Shown here one piece after another: positions 1 through 6,348 of a stretch of 7,944 bases of DNA. The position numbers and the translations under genes are program-made. Numbering within the stretch: position 1 is the first letter of the stretch; every line of letters starts with the position of its first letter. The notes below the pieces were generated by a model. That model was not told the origin of the DNA and made no database searches. It was given only the letters and a program-made list of their open reading frames with translations. Source of the DNA: JAWOHX01 sp046484975 (GTDB lineage Bacteria > Bacillota > Clostridia > DUPQ01); the NCBI GenBank assembly GCA_046484975.1, contig JAWOHX010000131.1, positions 1-7,944 of the forward strand, written 5' to 3'.

Positions 1-208
1 GCCCGGCGGCGACGTTGCGCCCCATGGTGTCGGTGCCGAGCCAGAAGCCCTCGACCTCCAGGGGGGCGATGAAGGGGCGCTGGACCATGCGCCAGGGAGA
101 CTCGGGAAACAGGAAGGGGGCGAGTATCGCCATCAGGATGATCGCCACCAGGATGATCAGCCCCACCAGGGCACCGCGGTTCTGGGCGAAGCGGGCGAAG
201 AAACTCAT
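1..208 (-). CDS. Peptide ABC transporter permease, DppC/OppC family, N-terminal fragment (cut by window edge)
   Basis: The first 69 residues of an inner-membrane permease of the dipeptide/oligopeptide ABC importer family, which forms the channel with a DppB-type partner. Visible: a short cytoplasmic start (MSFFARFAQNRGA), one hydrophobic segment at about residues 14-33, then the family signature LGTDTMGRNVAAG at the left edge, matching the conserved GTDxxGRD motif that follows the first membrane helix in DppC/OppC proteins. The ATG (208-206) overlaps the TGA of the upstream permease tail (207-205) as ATGA, the usual coupling of dppB to dppC. GC is about 70%, well above the rest of the window, and the codons are strongly G/C-ending. 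The substrate (peptide, glutathione, nickel or sugar) cannot be told from this piece. It probably does not belong to the same genome as the genes right of about 415. Confidence 0.9.
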   Translation of the reverse strand, partial: MSFFARFAQNRGALVGLIILVAIILMAILAPFLFPESPWRMVQRPFIAPLEVEGFWLGTDTMGRNVAAG

Positions 209-402
209 GACGCCTCCTTGATGCGCGGGTCGGCCAGGCGGTAGACGAGGTCGGTGATGATGTTGAACACGATCACCAGGGCCGCCGAGAAGAAGAAGAT
301 ACCCAGCAGCAGGTTGTAGTCGCGCTGCTGCAGGGCCTCGAACATCAGCCGGCCGATGCCGGGCCAGGCGAACATGGAACGGAGGATGATCTCCCCCACC
401 TC
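205..402 (-). other. C-terminal tail of a DppB/OppB-type ABC permease, fused in frame to the lyase ORF
   Basis: The last ~65 codons of the long reading frame that begins at 1713 are not lyase sequence. They read FAWPGIGRLMFEALQQRDYN, then a hydrophobic helix at about residues 468-490 of the joined frame, then DLVYRLADPRIKEAS and stop. This is the standard end of DppB/OppB permeases: an F-x-WPG-x-GR loop, RDY, a last membrane helix, and a D-LxY-x-x-DPRI tail. It is followed by an ATGA overlap into a DppC-type gene, as in intact dppBC operons. The N-terminal ~250 residues of the permease are absent. The right boundary given is approximate; the switch lies somewhere in 380-415. Confidence 0.85.
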
Positions 403-1713
403 CCGCTGCCTGGTTACATCCATTGGAAAGACATGTGCAAGGTCCCGGCCCTTTGAGATGAAGAGGGCCCGGATGAAATTTTCGTTTCCGTAGACCTTGT
501 ACAGCCTGTAGAGGAGCTCCTCCTTGGAGAGGATGAAGAAAACCCCGTCGTCCTTCCCGTGGTCCATAAGGTCGGGAAGTTGGCTGACGGGAAGACCAAA
601 GCCTTCCGAATCCCCAACGTTGGGGATGTAGGTCTCGTTGTAGAGGATGTTCATGTGGAAGGAAAAGGTTTTCTCCAAAACCGGGTGCTCCCGGAGGATA
701 CGCTCCAGTTCATCCTCCCCCCTCAGGGAGAAAAGTCCCAGCAGCTTGTACAGGTCCCGGATGAAGATCCGGGTGTAGCTCCCCAGCCCCTTCTCCCCGG
801 TGACCCCGTCGATCCTCGTCCCCGTCTGGATGATCTCTTTGAGTACCTCCAGGATCTCCTCCTCAGGATGGTCCGTTGCTGCCTTGAGCAACAGGATGGC
901 CACTTCCGTCTCCGGGTAGTTGGACTCGATCTTCGGCCGGTTGGCCAGGGTGTCCAGGAAAATGTTCTCCTGGATGTTTCGGACGGAATTCTGCGGCAGG
1001 CTTTCCCGGAGCTGGTCGAAACACAAGGCCATCTTGATGGCATCGTCACAGCTGTGGACCCAGTAGCCCACATAACCGTTGGATTTATTGTGCTGCTCGT
1101 ACATGATGCCCTGGGTATAGTAGTCATAGCCGGAATGGAATTTTGCTATGGCATTGAACAGGGCCTCAGCCCGGACCAGGTATTCCCTGTCCCCGGTGAC
1201 GGTGTATGCCAGGGTGAGGTTGACCAGTCCCTGCATGACCAGCTTGTCCCACTGGCCGTGGAACAGATAGGCGGCGATGAAGGTGTAGGGATGCCTGTGG
1301 CTCCCCATGTATCCGTCGCCGTCGTCCACATGCTTCCCGGTGAGCAGGCTCTTGTCCGCCCGTTCCCGGTGGAACCTTCCCTCTTCATCCAGTCCGGAGG
1401 CATGGTAAGCCTGGAAATCATTGTCGGGGAACAATGTCCTGCAGTGGGGGCATCGCACCTTCCATGGGTCTGCGAAGGGATCGATGACCCAGTGGTACAG
1501 GGGGACGTCCTTGCCGCAAGCTGGGCAGTCCCCGTAGGAAAGGACGAAATGGGCACGCCGGAGGCTTGGGCTGATGACCAGGGAGGCCAGTTCCTTTGGG
1601 CTCTTCTGCCTCCACCACCTTGCTTGATCCACGAATGTCTGCCTTGAACCCTCACTTTCGACGTGGATGTTCTCCAGAACATCGCGGGTATAGAAAAAAG
1701 CTTTTCCGTTCAT
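205..1713 (-). CDS. Chimeric ORF: heparinase/alginate-lyase-like N-terminal part joined to an ABC permease tail
   Basis: Frame of 502 codons. Residues 1 to about 435 resemble heparinase II/III or alginate-lyase-type alpha/alpha-toroid proteins, which cleave uronic-acid-containing polysaccharides by beta-elimination. Visible: a start region without signal peptide; a zinc-ribbon-like pair CPAC (63-66) and CPHC (88-91); a helical region with candidate catalytic residues in EQHNKSNGY (206-214) and NYPETE (265-270); DGVTGEKGLGSYTR (302-315), like the DG...EGS..Y segment of the family; and IPNVGDSEGFG (363-373), like the PxxGDS segment. The beta-sandwich half normally following the toroid is missing. 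From about residue 438 the frame is permease sequence. The ATG at 1713 is set by AGGGGG (1726-1721, 7-base spacing) and lies one base after the upstream amidohydrolase stop, so the lyase start is real and part of that operon. Lyase identity is fairly sure; the exact polysaccharide is unknown. The fused protein is unlikely to be a natural product. Confidence 0.7.
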   Translation of the reverse strand: MNGKAFFYTRDVLENIHVESEGSRQTFVDQARWWRQKSPKELASLVISPSLRRAHFVLSYGDCPACGKDVPLYHWVIDPFADPWKVRCPHCRTLFPDNDFQAYHASGLDEEGRFHRERADKSLLTGKHVDDGDGYMGSHRHPYTFIAAYLFHGQWDKLVMQGLVNLTLAYTVTGDREYLVRAEALFNAIAKFHSGYDYYTQGIMYEQHNKSNGYVGYWVHSCDDAIKMALCFDQLRESLPQNSVRNIQENIFLDTLANRPKIESNYPETEVAILLLKAATDHPEEEILEVLKEIIQTGTRIDGVTGEKGLGSYTRIFIRDLYKLLGLFSLRGEDELERILREHPVLEKTFSFHMNILYNETYIPNVGDSEGFGLPVSQLPDLMDHGKDDGVFFILSKEELLYRLYKVYGNENFIRALFISKGRDLAHVFPMDVTRQREVGEIILRSMFAWPGIGRLMFEALQQRDYNLLLGIFFFSAALVIVFNIITDLVYRLADPRIKEAS

Positions 1714-1714
1714 G

Positions 1715-2467
1715 TCAAAACCCCCTGATCAATGATTCCATGTTGTTTCCCAGAATGTCTGCCTTCGCCTCATCGGGGATGTCCTCGTAGAGGATCCTTC
1801 CCAGGGTGGGCCGGGGGTCGAAAAAGGGCATGTCGCTGCCGTAGAGCAACCGGCCTTCCCGCGTACTCCCGTGAAACCATCTCACATTTGCTTCACGCAC
1901 CAGGGAAGTGGCTGTGTCCCCGTAGACATTGTCCCGGTTCCTAGTGATCTCCATCGCCACCTTCATCAGGTCCACGGTGCCGCCGAAATGGCCCAGCAGG
2001 AAGGCTGCCCTCGGGTACCGTTCCGAAAGAACCTCCACCGCCTTCAGTGTCTCCATGGTGTCGGTGTGGATGAGGATGAGCTTGCCCGCCCCGTTGACCG
2101 CTTCATAGGCTTCCGTGTAGCCCGGGTGGAGGATGCCTGTCCTGTGGGTGACGGTATGGATCTTGATGCCGATGATGCCCTTCCTGTGAAAGGCCTTTTC
2201 CATGTCCCTGCGGGTATCCTCCGGGAAATGGGGATTCACGGTGATGTAGCCGCGGAACCTGTCCGGGAATCGTTCCACCGCGTCATAAACGATGTCGTTG
2301 CCTTTGTTGGGGTCGCTCACCAGGGCCATGTGGGCGGCGATGCAGGCGATGTCAATGCCCGACGTGTCCATGGTTTTAATCATCCCCTCCGCGTTGTTGG
2401 CGGGGATGTGGAAGTTGAAGTAGTCTCCGATGTGGCAATGGCAGTCGATGATCCTGTAACCGTTCAT
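1715..2467 (-). CDS. Amidohydrolase-fold metal-dependent hydrolase (Amidohydrolase_2 type), intact active site
   Basis: 250 residues, full length for a compact Amidohydrolase_2 TIM barrel; the family includes sugar-acid lactonases, sulfomuconolactonase and ACMSD/resorcylate-type decarboxylases. All expected metal ligands are visible: the HxH motif in IIDCHCHIG (H10, H12), H134 in ILIHTD, H160 in LLGHFGG, and D212 in LLYGSDMPFF. No signal peptide, so cytoplasmic. The ATG overlaps the stop of the upstream paralogue as ATGA (2467-2464) and has AAGGAG at 2480-2475 with 7-base spacing, so the two are translationally coupled. The heparinase-like gene begins one base after its stop. In this context a lactone, ester or decarboxylation step on an unsaturated or modified uronate-derived sugar is plausible; that is inference. 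The specific substrate cannot be read from the sequence. Confidence 0.85.
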   Translation of the reverse strand: MNGYRIIDCHCHIGDYFNFHIPANNAEGMIKTMDTSGIDIACIAAHMALVSDPNKGNDIVYDAVERFPDRFRGYITVNPHFPEDTRRDMEKAFHRKGIIGIKIHTVTHRTGILHPGYTEAYEAVNGAGKLILIHTDTMETLKAVEVLSERYPRAAFLLGHFGGTVDLMKVAMEITRNRDNVYGDTATSLVREANVRWFHGSTREGRLLYGSDMPFFDPRPTLGRILYEDIPDEAKADILGNNMESLIRGF

Positions 2468-3213
2468 ATGCAGACTCCTTCCAGCAGCCTTGCCAGGTTG
2501 CCCCCGGCGATGGCTTGTTTGACATGTTCCTCCAGCATGAGTTTCTCCACATGGTAAACGGCAGCTCCCATGGCATATTCCGGCATCCCGGAGCCGAACA
2601 GGATCCGCTCATGTCCCATGTGGGCCACCAGGTGCTCGATGCCCTGGTGGGGGATGTACCGGCTGGTCTCGATGTGCAGGTAACCGTGCTTTTTCACCAG
2701 GGGATACAGGTACCGGTCGCACCGGTAACCGGTGTTGCACAGGATGAGCTTCAGGCTATGATGCCGTTCCAGGATGTCGTCCACCCCGTCCCAGCCCGCC
2801 TGGTCCAGGTCCATGAAGACCGGGACACCGGCATGCTCCATCGCACTGAAAAGCTCCCCTGCAGTATATTCCCCTGTCCCGTAGTTGTGGAAATCCGGGT
2901 GGGGGAAAATCCTTATGCCACGGACATCGTTTTGCTTCATTTCCCGTAGAAGCTCCCCCGGATTTGGAAACTCCCCGGTGTGGTGTGGCATGGCCACCCA
3001 AAGGGGCCTGATCCACTTCTCCTGTTCTGCCAGGCGGCTGATGATCCTGTTGCCGTCCATGGGGGAAGTGTCCCGGGCCTCCAGGTGGTAGGCCAGGACG
3101 GTTTGCACCCCGCATCTTTCCATGGCCTGTTTCAAGCCGGAAAGGCTCCCGTCCACCAGCGGGTTCATCACCGCGGTCTTGCCGATGCCGCAGTTGCAGT
3201 CGAAAAATTCCAT
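2464..3213 (-). CDS. Amidohydrolase-fold protein lacking the metal ligands (probable pseudoenzyme)
   Basis: 249 residues with the overall plan of Amidohydrolase_2 and clearly related to the next gene, but the metal site is gone. The HxH motif is replaced by N7 and G9 (FFDCNCGIG). The strand-5 histidine appears as D135 (PVFMDLDQAG). The LGH histidine is N160 (LILCNTGY). The catalytic GSD aspartate is G209 (LFGSGMPEYA). The fold signatures around each site are preserved, so this is selective loss, not decay; the frame is open and conserved-looking to the end. It may be a structural or substrate-binding partner of the active paralogue, to which it is joined by an ATGA overlap, or it may use a different chemistry. 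Start chosen at 3213: it begins at the family's first beta strand and has GAAGGG (3224-3219) 5 bases upstream; in-frame codons further up run through the terminator hairpin. Confidence 0.8.
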   Translation of the reverse strand: MEFFDCNCGIGKTAVMNPLVDGSLSGLKQAMERCGVQTVLAYHLEARDTSPMDGNRIISRLAEQEKWIRPLWVAMPHHTGEFPNPGELLREMKQNDVRGIRIFPHPDFHNYGTGEYTAGELFSAMEHAGVPVFMDLDQAGWDGVDDILERHHSLKLILCNTGYRCDRYLYPLVKKHGYLHIETSRYIPHQGIEHLVAHMGHERILFGSGMPEYAMGAAVYHVEKLMLEEHVKQAIAGGNLARLLEGVCI

Positions 3214-3242
3214 ATGGTCCCTTCTTTCTGGTCTCACATTTG

Positions 3243-3271
3243 AAAAAAGGCCGGGGTTTGCCCCGGCCTTT
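3243..3271 (-). terminator. Rho-independent terminator after the Gfo/Idh gene
   Basis: Read on the minus strand: an 11-base stem AAAGGCCGGGG, loop CAAA, the perfect complement CCCCGGCCTTT, continuing directly into a run of T (positions 3248-3243). It begins 9 bases past the oxidoreductase stop codon. The GC-rich stem and T-tract are textbook. It lies only 29 bases upstream of the next start codon (3213), and no convincing promoter is visible in that gap. Confidence 0.92.
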
Positions 3272-3280
3272 GCATCTTCC

Positions 3281-4312
3281 CTAGAATTTGACGGTGGTCC
3301 CTTTTGCGGAAGACTCCATGCAGGCCAGGATGATCTCCAGTGCCTTGTAGCCTTCGTGACCGGAAATCTCCACCGGTTTGTCATTGAGGACACTGTCCAC
3401 GAACAGGTCCATCACACCCGAATGGGTCTGCTTCTCATTGGTCTGTATGGTTCCCGCCGCAATGCGCTCCACCTTCTTGTCCGCATAGAAAATTTCAATG
3501 GGCCATTTCGGATTGGCGAAGATGCGCAACGCGCCCTTTTCTCCATGGATGATGGTGGAATTGTCCCCCCCGCCGTAATATGTCCAGCTCACCGTCAGGG
3601 TTCCCGTGATTCCCGAAGGGGTCCGCAGGATGCACAGGGCGTTGTCATCCACGTCAATGGGCTTATCGTTCTTGTATTTCTTGTCCAAAGTGGCGGTGAA
3701 GGCCCTGGCCTCACAGAATTCCTCATTCAGAAGCCAACGCATGAGGTCCGTCTTGTGAACGCCTAAGTCCCCCATGGCCCCCACCACCGCTTCCTCCCGG
3801 TTGAAGAACCAGGTGTCCGGGCCTTTGGTCATGCTCCACTTCTCGGCGCCGCCATGGCCGAAGGTGGTGGAGAAGGTGAGGATCTTTCCCAGCTTGCCGC
3901 TGTGGATGATCTCCCTGGCCTTCTTGTGGGCGGGAACCAGCCTCTGGTTGTGGCCGATCATGAGCTTCCGGTCATTTTTCTCAGCGGCCTTGATCATGTT
4001 CCCTGCCTCCTGCAGGCTCACCGCCATTGGTTTCTCGCAAAGCACATGCTTTTTGGCCTCCAGTGCCATGATGGAGTAGGGGGCGTGGTATTTGTTGGGA
4101 GTGCAGACAATGATGGCGTCGATGTCAGGATCCATGATCACCGCCTCCACGCTGGACACCGCCTTGCCGCCGAATTTCTTTGCCAGGTCCCTGGCCCGTT
4201 TTGCGATGGGGTCGTAGCAGGCTTTCAGCTCGCAGTGTTTGTTCTCGAATATCTCCTTGCCATGCCTTGCCTCTGCGATGGAGCCGCATCCAAGTATTCC
4301 TGTTCTCAACAT
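3281..4312 (-). CDS. Gfo/Idh/MocA family NAD(P)-dependent oxidoreductase
   Basis: 343 residues, normal length for the family, whose members oxidise or reduce a hydroxyl of sugars, inositols or sugar acids in the cytosol. N-terminal Rossmann domain: GILGCGSIAEARHG (5-18) with the GxGxxA dinucleotide loop, D35 at the end of strand 2, CTPNKYHAP (70-78), and CEKP with the expected catalytic lysine K94. C-terminal alpha/beta domain: GHNQRLVPAHKKA (120-132) and GDLGVHKTDLMRWLL (181-195), in which D182 and H186 occupy the usual catalytic positions. The start at 4312 opens directly on the first beta strand and has AGGAGG at 4327-4322 inside the upstream gene; an upstream in-frame ATG at 4405 would add 31 residues of non-family sequence. 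Only 4 bases separate it from the glycosidase stop. A role in converting a sugar released by the neighbouring hydrolase is likely; the substrate is unknown. Confidence 0.92.
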   Translation of the reverse strand: MLRTGILGCGSIAEARHGKEIFENKHCELKACYDPIAKRARDLAKKFGGKAVSSVEAVIMDPDIDAIIVCTPNKYHAPYSIMALEAKKHVLCEKPMAVSLQEAGNMIKAAEKNDRKLMIGHNQRLVPAHKKAREIIHSGKLGKILTFSTTFGHGGAEKWSMTKGPDTWFFNREEAVVGAMGDLGVHKTDLMRWLLNEEFCEARAFTATLDKKYKNDKPIDVDDNALCILRTPSGITGTLTVSWTYYGGGDNSTIIHGEKGALRIFANPKWPIEIFYADKKVERIAAGTIQTNEKQTHSGVMDLFVDSVLNDKPVEISGHEGYKALEIILACMESSAKGTTVKF

Positions 4313-4316
4313 TCTC

Positions 4317-6335
4317 CTAATCCTCCTGTTCGATGACGATGATCTCATATTCCATGAGCATGGGGATGGTGATGCTTGTTCCCACCGGGGTCTCCCTGCA
4401 GGCATAGGTGCTGTCCGTGACGATTCCCTTCACCTCCCGGACCCCTTTGAGCCCGGAGATCTCCACGTGGATGTCATGTACCGGAACGGTGGTCTCCATG
4501 GGTCTGGAAGGGCCTCCGACCATGTTGACCACATGGAGCAGCAACCGGTTTTTCTGCCTGCGGAGGGTGAACTCCACCGCCGGCGGGGCATCGGTGTGCA
4601 CCAGCACGTCACAAAGGCGGTTCACGGTCTTTTCAAACCATTGGCGATGGTCAGGGCTGGCCCATTCGTTGTAGTATTCCCCCATGGTGCCGGAGATGAA
4701 CACGGTCTTTCCCTTTCCCGTCTTATTCTCCACGATATATGGGTAGGAATCCCGGGGAAAGTCCTCATATCTTCCCGCCATGGGGACCAGGTTCTCCGCC
4801 AGGACATCCCCTGCGGCCTCCAGCTCCCAGGCCTTGCCCCCGAAGATGACGATTTTCTCTTCCTCGTCCTCCAGGAGCCTGGTGTAGCCAATGCCATGGT
4901 CGTTGTAGTGGACCAGGGCTTTCCTGTGGATGCCGAACAACCCGTCCAGCCGCCCCTGTTCCAGCTTCTCGCCTTTCCCGTCATACAGGCCGGTGTCAAA
5001 GGAGGCGATGATGTTGCCGCCCTCTTCCACATAGGTCCTGAACAGCCCGGCCTCTTCCTCGTCCATGCAGGCATAGGTGGGCAGGACCAGGAGCTCATAG
5101 TCCCTGATCCGGCCGTCCTTCACCGCCTCGGTGTCCAGGACGTCGAACTGGATATGGCTGCGGGTGAGCATGTCATAGAAGCCCAGGAAGGAATGGTGGT
5201 GGTTGCCCTTGTCCCGGTCCGTCCCGATGTCCCTGCCTTCCGTGAAGTCACTTTTCGCCACAGAGGATGCATAGAAGTTTGCAGTGGTGTTGGACCACAG
5301 GATGGCGGCCTTGGAATAGGATTTTGTGAGGGTGAAATATTCCTGTTTATCAAGGATGAACCTGTTGAGGTCTGCGGCAGCCCGTCCCCCCGGGGTGTCC
5401 ATCACTTCCGTGGGGGCATGGATGCCATACCAGATGTTGGCGCCATTGGCCAGGGAGAGGGCATAGAGGCGTTTGGTCTCCTCCGCCGTATGCATGCAAT
5501 AGGCCGAGGGCTTGTAGTCCCCGGCGATGAAGATGAAATATGGTTTCCCCTTGGCTTTCTGGGCGATATATTTTGCATGGGAGGTGGTGTGCATGTAGTC
5601 GAAGGTCTTGTTGATCCAGACGAATCCTCCCTCCGTGCCCAGGAAATCCACGTAGGGATAGAGTTTTTCCGTGTTGCTGCCGGTGACATCCGCCCGGAGG
5701 GCGGAATTGTTCAGGTACAGCATGATGTCCGGATTGATGGCTTTCACCGTCTCATGGGTTTTTTTTACCATGCGGGTGATGCTGTCCACCCGGAAACGCA
5801 GGAAGTCCGCGTATTCCGCCTCTTCCATCTCCATGCCGTATTCCTCCCGGAACTTCAACCGGCAATGGGGACAGTAGCAGCTGTTGTGCAAAAACACCGG
5901 TCCGTCCAGGAAAATACCGTCGATGGGATGTGTGCACAGCTTCTCCAGGTTGCGGTGGTATTCCTCCGCCCAGGGGGTATTGATGCAGATCAGGTACTGG
6001 CTACCGTAGGCCTTGATGTCCCCGCCCTTTTTGTCCTTCTGGATCCATTCCGGATGTATCGCCCGGGTGACGGGGTACACGCAATGCACATTCCAGTACA
6101 GAATCTCGATGAGGCCGTTCTGCTTGGCTTCCTTCAGGTAGGCATCCAGTTTTTTCCCATCCCGTTTCTCGTCATAGAAAGAAACGTGGCCTTCGGCGTT
6201 CAGGTGGAACAATTGCTCCCCGTTGAATCCGTTGGCCAGCACATGGGTCTTCATGATCTGGAAGCTGTCTTCCCCGTAGTTGCATTGGACGGCGGAAAGA
6301 ACCATGGGTTTTTGGAACCATTTCAATTCATCCAT
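4317..6335 (-). CDS. GHL6/GH42-like glycoside hydrolase with beta-galactosidase trimerisation-type domain
   Basis: 672 residues, no signal peptide. The N-terminal ~340 residues look like a TIM barrel of the hypothetical glycosyl hydrolase 6 (GHL6) type: VHCVYPVTRAIHPEW (83-97), DGIFLDGPVF (139-148) followed by CYCPHC (153-158) and KFREEYG, LYLNN (207-211), and GTEGGFVW (233-240). D144 and E235 are candidate catalytic acids by position near barrel strand ends; this is inferred. Residues ~340-570 resemble the GATase-like trimerisation domain of GH42 (DYELLVLPTYACMDEEEA, EEGGNIIASFDTG). The last ~90 residues are a beta-sandwich-like tail. Start 6335 is fixed by AGGAGG 7 bases upstream; the open frame continues upstream to an ATG at 6401, but that stretch lies inside the peptidase gene and is not family-like. 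It probably hydrolyses an imported oligosaccharide; linkage and sugar are unknown. Confidence 0.83.
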   Translation of the reverse strand: MDELKWFQKPMVLSAVQCNYGEDSFQIMKTHVLANGFNGEQLFHLNAEGHVSFYDEKRDGKKLDAYLKEAKQNGLIEILYWNVHCVYPVTRAIHPEWIQKDKKGGDIKAYGSQYLICINTPWAEEYHRNLEKLCTHPIDGIFLDGPVFLHNSCYCPHCRLKFREEYGMEMEEAEYADFLRFRVDSITRMVKKTHETVKAINPDIMLYLNNSALRADVTGSNTEKLYPYVDFLGTEGGFVWINKTFDYMHTTSHAKYIAQKAKGKPYFIFIAGDYKPSAYCMHTAEETKRLYALSLANGANIWYGIHAPTEVMDTPGGRAAADLNRFILDKQEYFTLTKSYSKAAILWSNTTANFYASSVAKSDFTEGRDIGTDRDKGNHHHSFLGFYDMLTRSHIQFDVLDTEAVKDGRIRDYELLVLPTYACMDEEEAGLFRTYVEEGGNIIASFDTGLYDGKGEKLEQGRLDGLFGIHRKALVHYNDHGIGYTRLLEDEEEKIVIFGGKAWELEAAGDVLAENLVPMAGRYEDFPRDSYPYIVENKTGKGKTVFISGTMGEYYNEWASPDHRQWFEKTVNRLCDVLVHTDAPPAVEFTLRRQKNRLLLHVVNMVGGPSRPMETTVPVHDIHVEISGLKGVREVKGIVTDSTYACRETPVGTSITIPMLMEYEIIVIEQED
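4322..4327 (-). promoter_or_regulatory. Ribosome binding site of the Gfo/Idh gene, inside the end of the glycosidase gene
   Basis: AGGAGG on the minus strand, 9 bases before the ATG at 4312, formed by the CAG-GAG-GAT codons that end the glycosidase. This fixes the start at 4312 and implies translational coupling of the two enzymes. A second AGGAG (4318-4314) overlaps the glycosidase stop but lies too close to the ATG to be the main site. Confidence 0.8.
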
Positions 6336-6342
6336 CTCGCAT

Positions 6343-6348
6343 CCTCCT
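6343..6348 (-). promoter_or_regulatory. Ribosome binding site of the glycosidase gene, overlapping the peptidase stop codon
   Basis: Minus strand reads TAGGAGGATGCGAG then ATG (6335). AGGAGG (6348-6343) shares two bases with the TAG stop of the M42 peptidase (6349-6347) and sits 7 bases before the start. An ATG at 6342-6340 inside this leader is out of frame. The arrangement decides the start and argues that peptidase and glycosidase are on one transcript. Confidence 0.85.

Noticed and set aside
1..402. The dppBC-like permeases as the oligosaccharide importer of the cluster
   Set aside because: The permease tail is joined to a truncated lyase, GC differs strongly from the cluster, and dppB lacks most of its length, so the linkage is probably artificial.
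559..1647. A 362-codon plus-strand frame antisense to the lyase, and similar ones at 1871-2557 and 3122-3766
   Set aside because: No family-like motifs and no good ribosome sites were seen; they mirror well-supported minus-strand genes.
2709..2735. Clustered ACCGGT/GGTACC palindromes
   Set aside because: They fall within the NTGYRCDRYLY coding stretch, are few and irregular, and look like codon coincidence, not an operator or repeat array.
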